This document shows, piece by piece, positions 57,475 through 64,000 of a DNA stretch of 64,000 bases. The first letter of the stretch is position 1, and each line of letters starts with the position of its first letter. The position numbers were made by a program, and so were the translations under genes. A model generated the notes under the pieces. That model was not told the DNA's origin. It worked only from the letters and a program-made list of their open reading frames with translations, and ran no database searches. The stretch comes from Ancylobacter sp. SL191 (GTDB lineage: Bacteria; Pseudomonadota; Alphaproteobacteria; Rhizobiales; Xanthobacteraceae): positions 2,021,001 to 2,085,000 of the forward strand of contig NZ_CP113056.1 in the NCBI RefSeq assembly GCF_026625645.1, read 5' to 3'.

Positions 57475-58382
57475 CCTTCTCGCTGCGCCAGCTCCAGTAT
57501 TTCATCGCCGTGGCGGAGAAGGGCTCGGTGTCCTCCGCCGCCCACACGCTCTCCATCTCGCAATCGACGGTGACCGAGGCGCTGCGCGAGCTGGAATTGG
57601 ACTTGGGTTTCAAACTCTTGGAACGCCACGCGCGCGGCGCCGATCTCACGCTGAAGGGCCATCATTTCCTGCGCCATGCGCGCAAAATCCTCGGCGATGT
57701 CGCCGATGCGCGCCGCGCGCTTGCCGGGGCGGAGGCGACGGCGCTGAGCGGGCGGCTCTCCATCGGCGTCACCCCGCTGGTCGCCGGCTATATCTATCCC
57801 GACCTCATCGCCCGCTTTCGCCGCGCCTTTGCCGGTGTGACGGTGGAGGCGGTGGAGGATGCCGGTGATTATCTCGAACATCTGCTGATCGGCGGCGAGC
57901 TGGACGTCGCGGTGATGGTACTGCCGCAGGACCGCCGCTCGGGCGCGCTGCAGACGGAGACCGTGGAAATCTCGCCCTACCGGCTCTGGCTGCCGCTCGG
58001 CCACCCGGCGCTGGCGCAGGAGCGGCTGAGCCTGCGCGATCTCTCGAGCGAGCCGCATGTGCTTCTGACCATTGATGAAATCGCCGAGGCCTCAGAGGTC
58101 GTGTGGCGCCGGCTCGGCATCCGCCCGCCGGTCGCCTTCCGCACCCGCTCGGTCGAGGCGGTGCGCTCGCTGGTGGCCACCGGGGCGGGCGTCGCCGTGC
58201 TGCCGGACCTCACCTACCGCCCCTGGTCGCTCGAAGGCGACAAGATCGAGGCGCGCGCGCTCACCGACGATGTGCCGGCGGTGGAGGTGGCGACCGCCTG
58301 GCGCCGCGGCTCCCCGCTCTCCGCCGCCGCCGCGGGCTTCGTCGCTCTGGCCGCGACGCGCCATGCCGGGCGGGGGCGGTAG
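57471..58382 (+). CDS. LysR family transcriptional regulator of the downstream transporter operon
   Basis: A 303-residue LysR regulator. The N-terminal winged helix (LRQLQYFIAVAEKGSVSSAA, then HTLSISQSTVTEALRELEL) is joined to an effector domain (LSIGVTPLVAGYIYPDLIAR, then VLLTIDEIAEASEVV). It is oriented the same way as, and 181 bp before, the ABC transporter operon rather than divergent. Palindromes with the shared half-site ATCGGAAAA/TTTTCCGAT lie at its own start and at 58450-58466 before the operon, so I infer control of both. The effector may be a polyamine or related amine taken up by the transporter. Confidence 0.87.
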   Translation: MAFSLRQLQYFIAVAEKGSVSSAAHTLSISQSTVTEALRELELDLGFKLLERHARGADLTLKGHHFLRHARKILGDVADARRALAGAEATALSGRLSIGVTPLVAGYIYPDLIARFRRAFAGVTVEAVEDAGDYLEHLLIGGELDVAVMVLPQDRRSGALQTETVEISPYRLWLPLGHPALAQERLSLRDLSSEPHVLLTIDEIAEASEVVWRRLGIRPPVAFRTRSVEAVRSLVATGAGVAVLPDLTYRPWSLEGDKIEARALTDDVPAVEVATAWRRGSPLSAAAAGFVALAATRHAGRGR

Positions 58383-58449
58383 GCGACCAAACCTTTGTCT
58401 GCACGACGAAAAACCCCGCTCTCCCGCAAAATCCCGCCCAAATCCTACT

Positions 58450-58466
58450 CATCGGTTTTTCCGATG
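58450..58466. promoter_or_regulatory. Palindrome before the polyamine-type transporter operon, likely LysR site
   Basis: CATCGG-TTTTT-CCGATG is a perfect 6-bp inverted repeat, 98 bases before the substrate-binding protein start. Its arms match the half-sites found at the LysR gene start (57437-57474). Confidence 0.65.
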
Positions 58467-58563
58467 CCTGCTTTCTGATCTTTGGTGTGGCGCAGGGGCA
58501 ATCGCGGCGGCACACTGGTTTCAAAGGGCGGAAAACGCCCGGGGAACCAGAGGGATCACGATC

Positions 58564-59739
58564 ATGCCGACGTCGCATCTCACCTCTTATCTGCGCTTGC
58601 CGGCGCTCGCCGCCTGCGCCTCGCTTGCCTTTCAACCCGTTGTTGCTGCTGAACTTTCCGCGATCGGTCCGGGCGAGGGCCAGGTCGATATCGTCGCCTG
58701 GCCGGGCTATATCGAGCGCGGCGAGACCGACAAGGCCTATGACTGGGTGACCGATTTTGAGAAGAAGTCGGGTTGCAAGGTCAATGTGAAGACCGCCGGC
58801 ACTTCCGACGAGATGGTGGCGCTGATGAATGAGGGCGGCTTCGACCTCGTCACCGCCTCCGGCGACGCCTCCCTCCGCCTCATCGCCGGCAAGAAGGTCG
58901 CTCCCATCAACACCAAGCTCATCCCGAGCTGGGGCACGGTCGACAGCCGCCTGCAGGACGCGCCCTGGCACACGGTCAATGGCGTGCATTACGGCGTGCC
59001 CTATCAGTGGGGCTCCAACGTGTTGATGTACAACACGGAAGCCTTCAAGGGCGAGGCGCCCAAGAGCTGGAGCGTGGTGTTCGAGGAACAGACGCTGCCG
59101 GACGGCAAGTCGAACAAGGGTCGCATCCAGGCCTTTGACGGGCCGATCTACATCGCCGACGCCGCGCTCTATCTCATGGCGACGAAGCCCGAACTCGGCA
59201 TCAAGGATCCCTATGAGCTGACCGAGGAGCAGTACAAGGCGGCGCTCGACCTCCTGCGCGCCCAGCGCAAGATCGTCCAGCGCTACTGGCACGATGCGAT
59301 GATCCAGATCGACGACTTCACCAATGAGGGCGTCGTCGCCTCCTCCTCCTGGCCGTTCCAGGTCAACCTGTTGCAGGGCCAGAAGAAACCGATCGCCTCG
59401 ACCATTCCGAAGGAAGGCGCGACCGGCTGGGCCGACACCACCATGATGCATGTCGACGCCGCTCACCCGAACTGCGCCTATATGTGGATGGAGCACTCGA
59501 TCAGCCCGAAGGTGCAGGGCGATCTCGCCGCCTGGTTCGGCTCGGTGCCCGCCGTTCCCGCCGCCTGCAAGGGCAATGAACTGCTGGGCGCGGAAGGCTG
59601 CGCGACCAACGGCATGGGCGATTTCGAGAAGATCCGCTTCTGGCGCACCCCGGTCGCCAAATGCGCCACCCAGCCCGCCGGTTGCGTGCCTTATTACCGC
59701 TGGGTCTCCGACTACATCGCCGTGCTCGGCGGGCGCTGA
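58564..59739 (+). CDS. ABC transporter substrate-binding protein, PotD/YdcS type
   Basis: A 391-residue periplasmic binding protein. The Sec signal peptide (LRLPALAACASLAFQPVVAA) is followed by VDIVAWPGYIERGETDKAYD, the family segments GTSDEMVALMNEGGFDLVTA and YGVPYQWGSNVLMYNTEAF, and a C-terminal pattern of Cys pairs (CKGNELLGAEGC, CATQPAGC) that could form disulfides. It resembles YdcS, the binding protein of the E. coli ydcSTUV-patD operon for putrescine or spermidine-type amines. It is the first gene of the operon, downstream of the palindrome at 58450. Confidence 0.87.
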   Translation: MPTSHLTSYLRLPALAACASLAFQPVVAAELSAIGPGEGQVDIVAWPGYIERGETDKAYDWVTDFEKKSGCKVNVKTAGTSDEMVALMNEGGFDLVTASGDASLRLIAGKKVAPINTKLIPSWGTVDSRLQDAPWHTVNGVHYGVPYQWGSNVLMYNTEAFKGEAPKSWSVVFEEQTLPDGKSNKGRIQAFDGPIYIADAALYLMATKPELGIKDPYELTEEQYKAALDLLRAQRKIVQRYWHDAMIQIDDFTNEGVVASSSWPFQVNLLQGQKKPIASTIPKEGATGWADTTMMHVDAAHPNCAYMWMEHSISPKVQGDLAAWFGSVPAVPAACKGNELLGAEGCATNGMGDFEKIRFWRTPVAKCATQPAGCVPYYRWVSDYIAVLGGR

Positions 59740-59819
59740 CGTCGCCAGCCCTGCAGCCCAACGGCCCTCTCCCGCCTGCGGGAGAGGGGGGATCAAGTCC
59801 GCCTTTGGCGGGATTCTGC

Positions 59820-59926
59820 GCTGGATCCCGGATCGGCGCTGCGCGCCGCGCAGCTTGTCCGGGAAACCGGCCCCGTGTCCCGCACAAGTGACGCCGGAGG
59901 CGGAACGCCGATCCGGGACCACGCGC
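59820..59926. repeat. Composite palindromic element, orientation 1, between binding protein and ATPase genes
   Basis: Order of parts: GCTGGATCCCGGATCGGCG, hairpin CTGCGCGCCGCGCAG, CTTGTCCGGGA, a 13-base centre, TCCCGCACAAG, hairpin TGACGCCGGAGGCGGAA, then CGCCGATCCGGGACCACGC. The outer arms and inner arms are inverted copies of each other. It is the reverse complement of the arrangement at 61994-62103. It lies in the 238-bp gap between genes of one operon and shows no protein-coding capacity. Confidence 0.75.
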
Positions 59927-59977
59927 AAAGCTTCGCGCAGCGTCGCTATCACCAACGGCCCTCGTCGGATTTTTCCT

Positions 59978-61018
59978 ATGCATGTTCATCCACTTACCGC
60001 CACCACACCCGCCGTCCGCTTTGCCGGAGTGACCCGGCATTTCGGCGCGGTGCGGGCGGTTGACGGGGTGGATCTCGCCATCGCGCCGGGCGAGTTCTTC
60101 GCCATGCTCGGCCCTTCCGGCTCGGGCAAGACGACGTGCCTGCGCCTGATCGCCGGCTTCGAGCAGCCCGACGCCGGCCATATCGAGATTTTCGGCGAGG
60201 CGGTCGAGGGGCTGCCGCCCTATCGCCGGCCGGTGAATACGGTGTTTCAGGATTATGCGCTGTTCCCGCATCTCAGCGTCGGCGACAATGTCGCCTATGG
60301 GTTGAAGGTGCGCGGTATCGGCCGGGCCGAGAGGGATCGGCTGGCCCGCGAGGCGCTCGCCCTCGTCAAGCTCGCCGGCATGGAAGCGCGCCGCCCGGCG
60401 CAATTGTCCGGTGGCCAGCGCCAGCGCGTGGCGCTCGCCCGCGCGCTGGTGGTGCGGCCGAAAGTGCTGCTGCTGGACGAGCCGCTGGGCGCGCTCGATC
60501 TCAAGCTGCGCGAGGAAATGCAGAGCGAGCTCAAGAGCTTGCAGCGCGCGCTCGGACTCTCCTTCGTCTTCGTCACGCATGACCAGAGCGAGGCGCTGTC
60601 CATGGCGGACCGCGTCGCCGTGTTCAATGAGGGGCGCATCGTGCAGGTCGGCCCGCCGGAAGAGGTCTATGAGCGCCCGGCCACCCGCTTTGTCGCCAGC
60701 TTCGTCGGCTCGGCCAATGTGCTCGGCGCGGCGCAAGCGGCGGCGCTCGGTGGCGAGGAAGTGCCCTCCAGCCTGCGGCCGGAAAAGATCGGCCTTGTCG
60801 GCTATGGCCTGCCGACGCCGGAAAACGCGGTGCTCGTCAGCGGGCAGGTGACGGACGTGTCCTATCAGGGCCCGGTGCGCCGCGTGTCGGTGCGCGCCGA
60901 GGCCGGCCTGTCGCTCACCGCGCTGGTTCCGGCCGCTTCTGCCGGCGTGATGGTGGGCGGCACGGTGCAACTCGCCATTCCGCGCGGCGCGCTCCAGCCG
61001 ATGGAGGGCGAGCGGTGA
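59978..61018 (+). CDS. ABC transporter ATP-binding protein, PotA/YdcT type
   Basis: A 346-residue ATPase with Walker A MLGPSGSGKTTCLRLIAGFE, Q-loop VFQDYALFPHLSV, signature LSGGQRQRVALARAL, Walker B VLLLDEPLGALD and a C-terminal TOBE domain (from about residue 270). The PotA signature and TOBE domain place it in the spermidine/putrescine class. The start is the ATG at 59978; the frame is open much further upstream through the repeat element and the previous gene without family resemblance. Its stop overlaps the first permease start by 4 bases (GTGA). Confidence 0.93.
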   Translation: MHVHPLTATTPAVRFAGVTRHFGAVRAVDGVDLAIAPGEFFAMLGPSGSGKTTCLRLIAGFEQPDAGHIEIFGEAVEGLPPYRRPVNTVFQDYALFPHLSVGDNVAYGLKVRGIGRAERDRLAREALALVKLAGMEARRPAQLSGGQRQRVALARALVVRPKVLLLDEPLGALDLKLREEMQSELKSLQRALGLSFVFVTHDQSEALSMADRVAVFNEGRIVQVGPPEEVYERPATRFVASFVGSANVLGAAQAAALGGEEVPSSLRPEKIGLVGYGLPTPENAVLVSGQVTDVSYQGPVRRVSVRAEAGLSLTALVPAASAGVMVGGTVQLAIPRGALQPMEGER

Positions 61019-61962
61019 GCCTTGCCACACTCGACCTGCCCGCCCCGCGCGACGGGCTGCTGCGCCGGCTCTCCGACCGGCTGGTGCGCCACACGCGGCT
61101 GCTGACGCTGCTGCTTCTGGTGCCGCCGCTGCTCTGGCTGGGGCTGATCTATCTCGGCAGCCTGTTCGTCTTCCTCGGCCAGTCGATCTTCTCCATCGAC
61201 GAGTTCTCCGGCACCATCGTGCGCGAGCCGACAACGGCGACGCTGATCGAGCTGTTCCGTCCGGCCAATTACGACATCGTGCTGCGTACCGTGGCGATTT
61301 CCGCTGTGGTGACAGTGCTTTGCGCGGTGATCGCCTTTCCCATCGCCTATTACGCGGCGCGCTATGCTGGCCCGCGCGCCAAGGCGGCGTTCTATCTGGC
61401 GGTGATGATGCCGCTGTGGTCGAGCTATCTGGTCAAGGTCTATGGCTGGAAGCTGCTGCTGGCCAAGGAAGGCGCCATTGGCTGGTTCGCCGGGCGGCTC
61501 GGCCTCGGCGGGGCGCTGGAAGCCTGGCTCGCCTTGCCGGTGGTAGGCGGGCCCTCGCTCTCGGTCAGCTATACCGGCATGGTGCTGGTGTTTACGTACC
61601 TCTGGCTGCCCTTCATGATCCTGCCGGTGCAGGCGGCGCTGGAGCGCGTGCCGAAAAGCCTGATCGAGGCGGCCGGCGATCTCGGCGCCTCCCCTGGCCT
61701 CGTGTTCCGCACGGTGATCCTGCCGCTGGCTCTGCCGGGGCTGGTGGCCGGGGCGATCTTCACCTTCTCGCTGACACTGGGCGATTACATCGTGCCGCAG
61801 ATCATCGGCACCTCGGCTCTGGTGCTCGGCCAGGCGGTCTACATGCAGCAGGGCACGGCTGGAAACATCCCGCTCGCCGCCGCCTTCTCGCTGGTGCCGA
61901 TCCTCGTCATGGCGCTGTTCCTGACGCTCGCCAAGCGCATGGGGGCGTTCGATGCGCTGTGA
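61015..61962 (+). CDS. ABC transporter permease, PotB/YdcU type
   Basis: A 315-residue inner-membrane permease with about six hydrophobic helices and the cytoplasmic coupling motif EAAGDLGASPGLVFRTVILP. It starts with a GTG overlapping the ATPase stop. The order ATPase-permease-permease is that of polyamine importers. Next comes a 189-bp gap holding a second copy of the composite palindrome. Confidence 0.9.
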   Translation: MSLATLDLPAPRDGLLRRLSDRLVRHTRLLTLLLLVPPLLWLGLIYLGSLFVFLGQSIFSIDEFSGTIVREPTTATLIELFRPANYDIVLRTVAISAVVTVLCAVIAFPIAYYAARYAGPRAKAAFYLAVMMPLWSSYLVKVYGWKLLLAKEGAIGWFAGRLGLGGALEAWLALPVVGGPSLSVSYTGMVLVFTYLWLPFMILPVQAALERVPKSLIEAAGDLGASPGLVFRTVILPLALPGLVAGAIFTFSLTLGDYIVPQIIGTSALVLGQAVYMQQGTAGNIPLAAAFSLVPILVMALFLTLAKRMGAFDAL

Positions 61963-61993
61963 GGGGATGAGGAGTGCTGGCCAAAGAGTCTTC

Positions 61994-62103
61994 GCTGGAT
62001 CCCGGATCGGCGTTCCGCCTGCGGCGTCACTTGTCCGGGACACGAGCCATTTTCTGTTTCCCGGACAAGCTGCGCGACGCGCAGCGCCGATCCGGGATCC
62101 AGC
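61994..62103. repeat. Composite palindromic element, orientation 2, between the two permease genes
   Basis: GCTGGATCCCGGATCGGCG (61994-62012) and CGCCGATCCGGGATCCAGC (62085-62103) are perfect 19-bp inverted arms. Inside them CTTGTCCGGGA (62030-62040) and TCCCGGACAAG (62059-62069) are perfect 11-bp arms. The two different hairpins between the arms (TTCCGCCTGCGGCGTCA and CTGCGCGACGCGCAG) appear in the opposite order from the element at 59820-59926. Confidence 0.8.
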
Positions 62104-62151
62104 AGAGAAGCCGCCGCAGGCGTCATATGCTGCTTTTGAAGGGAGCACCCG

Positions 62152-62952
62152 ATGACCCGCGCGCCGCTCACCCTCAAGATCGCCGCCCTTGGCGGGTTGG
62201 CCTTCCTGCATTTGCCGCTGCTGTTCATCCTGCTCTACTGCTTCACCACCGAAGAGAAGAGCTACGCCTTTCCCCCGCCGGGCTTCACGCTGAAATGGTT
62301 CGGCGTGGTGTGGGGGCGGGCGGATATCTGGGCGGCGGTCGGGCTGTCGCTGAAGGTGGCGACCATCGCCACCGCCCTGGCGCTGGTGCTGGGCACGCTC
62401 GCCGCCGGGGCGCTGGCGCGCACGCGCTTTTTCGGCCGGGAGCCGATCTCGCTGCTGTTCGTGCTGCCGATCGCCCTGCCGGGCATCGTCACGGGTATCG
62501 CGCTGCGTCAGGCCTTCGGGCTGATGGAGATCCCGTTCTCCTTCTGGACCATCGTGCTCGGCCACGCGACCTTCTGCATCGTCGTCGTCTACAATAACGC
62601 GGTCGCGCGGCTGCGGCGGCTGTCGCCCTCGCTGATCGAGGCGTCGATGGATCTGGGGGCGGATGCGTTCCAGACCTTCCGCCTCATCGTGCTGCCCAAT
62701 ATCGGCACGGCGCTGCTGGCGGGCGGCATGCTCGCCTTCGCGCTGAGCTTCGATGAAGTCATCGTCACAACCTTCACCGCCGGCCAGCAATCGACATTGC
62801 CGATATGGATGCTGTCCGAGCTGATCCGCCCGCGGCAGCGACCGGTCACCAATGTCGTCGCCGTCCTCATCATCATTGTCACCTTCCTCCCCATCCTCGC
62901 CGCGTACTATCTGACCCGCGAGGGCGAGGCGGTGGCCGGTTCAGGCAAATAG
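62152..62952 (+). CDS. ABC transporter permease, PotC/YdcV type
   Basis: A 266-residue permease with about six membrane helices (first [20 protein letters not shown]) and the coupling motif [21 protein letters not shown] PotC-typical region [20 protein letters not shown] follows. The start at 62152 lies 189 bp after the previous permease because of an inserted palindromic element. It is followed after 9 bp by the aldehyde dehydrogenase gene. Confidence 0.9.
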   Translation: MTRAPLTLKIAALGGLAFLHLPLLFILLYCFTTEEKSYAFPPPGFTLKWFGVVWGRADIWAAVGLSLKVATIATALALVLGTLAAGALARTRFFGREPISLLFVLPIALPGIVTGIALRQAFGLMEIPFSFWTIVLGHATFCIVVVYNNAVARLRRLSPSLIEASMDLGADAFQTFRLIVLPNIGTALLAGGMLAFALSFDEVIVTTFTAGQQSTLPIWMLSELIRPRQRPVTNVVAVLIIIVTFLPILAAYYLTREGEAVAGSGK

Positions 62953-62961
62953 GAGACGTTC

Positions 62962-64000
62962 ATGGCCGCCCTTTCCGATACGCAAATGCTCATCGGCTCC
63001 GAATTCGTCGCCGGCACGGAGACGGTGGAGAACGTCCTCAACCCGAAGACTGAGGAAACATTGATAGATCTGCCTGAGGCATCGGCAGAACAGATAGATG
63101 CGGCCGTGAACGCCGCCGACAAGGCGTTCACCACCTGGTCGCGCACCACCCCCGCCGAGCGCTCCTATCTCCTGCTCAAGCTCGCCGACCGCATCGAGGC
63201 CGAGGCGGAATCCTTCGCCACGCTGGAGGCGCTCAACTGCGGCAAGCCGCGCCACGCGGTGCTGAATGACGAGATTCCCGGCGTCGTCGACTGTTTCCGC
63301 TTCTTCGCCGGTGCCGCGCGCACGCAGCACGGTATGGTGGCGGGCGAGTACATGGCCGGCCACACCTCGATGATCCGGCGCGATCCGATCGGCGTCGTCG
63401 CCTCCATTGCGCCGTGGAACTACCCGCTGATGATGGCGGCCTGGAAGCTCGCGCCGGCGCTGGCGGGCGGCAACACGGTGGTCATCAAGCCGTCCGAGCA
63501 GACGCCGCTGACGCTGCTGAAGCTCGCCAAGATCATCGCCGACCTCTTCCCCGCGGGCGTGGTCAACGTCGTCGTCGGGCGTGGCGAAAGCGTGGGTAAC
63601 GCGCTGATCAACCATCCGAAAGTGTCGATGATCTCGCTCACCGGCGATATCGCCACCGGCAAGAAGGTGCTGACCGCCGCCGCCAAGACGGTGAAGCGCA
63701 CGCATCTCGAGCTTGGCGGCAAGGCTCCCGTCATCGTGTTCGACGATGCCGACATCGCGGCGGTCGTCGAGGGGGTGAAGATCTTCGGCTACTACAATGC
63801 CGGGCAGGACTGCACGGCGGCGTGCCGGATCTATGCCGGCGAGAAGGTCTATGAAAAGCTGGTCGCCGACCTCGCTTCCGCCGTCTCGGGGCTGAAATTC
63901 GGCCAGACCGACGACACGCAGAACGATATCGGTCCGCTGATCTCTGCCCGCCAGCGCGCCCGCGTCGCCTCCTTCGTCGAGCGCGCCTCCGAGCTCAATC
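62962..64000 (+). CDS. Aldehyde dehydrogenase, gamma-aminobutyraldehyde dehydrogenase-like, truncated by window end
   Basis: The first 346 residues of an NAD(P)-dependent aldehyde dehydrogenase of about 475. Visible motifs are the cofactor site IAPWNYPLMMAAWKLAPALA and VVIKPSEQTPLT, the catalytic Glu250 in HLELGGKAPVIVFDDAD, and the nucleophile Cys284 in YYNAGQDCTAACR. By context and sequence it is like E. coli PatD, which oxidises gamma-aminobutyraldehyde from putrescine to GABA; betaine-aldehyde oxidation is the alternative. The start ATG 62962 follows AGGAGA. The transporter and this enzyme form one uptake-and-oxidation operon. Confidence 0.88.
   Translation, partial: MAALSDTQMLIGSEFVAGTETVENVLNPKTEETLIDLPEASAEQIDAAVNAADKAFTTWSRTTPAERSYLLLKLADRIEAEAESFATLEALNCGKPRHAVLNDEIPGVVDCFRFFAGAARTQHGMVAGEYMAGHTSMIRRDPIGVVASIAPWNYPLMMAAWKLAPALAGGNTVVIKPSEQTPLTLLKLAKIIADLFPAGVVNVVVGRGESVGNALINHPKVSMISLTGDIATGKKVLTAAAKTVKRTHLELGGKAPVIVFDDADIAAVVEGVKIFGYYNAGQDCTAACRIYAGEKVYEKLVADLASAVSGLKFGQTDDTQNDIGPLISARQRARVASFVERASELN

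Overview
The window is a GC-rich stretch of bacterial chromosome. Gene content points to an alphaproteobacterium of the order Hyphomicrobiales (Rhizobiales), plausibly the Xanthobacteraceae (Ancylobacter, Starkeya or Xanthobacter type). The evidence is the order DUF4167 - prmC - prfA - ptsP - lysC - ubiG, a CpdR response regulator divergent from an N-formylglutamate amidohydrolase, suhB/MmgR-type small RNAs, and the bioMNY transporter. The family-level placement is inference. No prophage, insertion sequence or CRISPR array is visible, but several intergenic palindromic repeat families are.

Layout. 1-10.4 kb holds housekeeping genes: DUF4167 protein, prmC, prfA, ptsP and lysC on the minus strand, then ubiG and clpB on plus. 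10.4-14.7 kb has galU, a lipoprotein lytic transglycosylase and a DUF459 secreted protein. 14.7-21.6 kb is gltB-gltD with a small VOC protein gene behind it, read from a near-consensus sigma-70 promoter. 22-26 kb has two related PepSY-like secreted proteins on either side of an hsp20 gene that carries a sigma-32-like promoter and a possible RNA thermometer, then an alpha/beta hydrolase and hisN. 26.1-27.6 kb has no protein gene but holds three copies of one small RNA. 27.6-29.4 kb has the N-formylglutamate amidohydrolase, cpdR and tRNA-Val.

29.5-42.7 kb is mostly a cell-surface region: two RgpF-type polysaccharide proteins (one fused to a glycosyltransferase), a family 8-like glycosyltransferase, two sulfotransferases, a DUF6270 protein and an autotransporter. 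Mixed in are pepF and small proteins. 42.9-46.5 kb has an NrtR-like Nudix regulator, an aldo/keto reductase, and an EamA transporter divergent from a TetR regulator with a clear palindrome between them. 46.5-51 kb is a tightly overlapping operon of bioMNY plus an acyl-CoA ligase and an atypical thiolase, resembling the biotin-regulated yhfUTS set of Bacillus. 51-57.3 kb has a DeoR regulator, an aldo/keto reductase with adenine deaminase, and an acyltransferase with a ferredoxin reductase.

57.4-64 kb is a LysR regulator followed by a polyamine-type ABC transporter and an aldehyde dehydrogenase, in the same order as Escherichia coli ydcSTUV-patD. Matching palindromes lie before the regulator and before the transporter. 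A roughly 110-bp composite palindrome sits in two gaps inside this operon, in opposite orientations.
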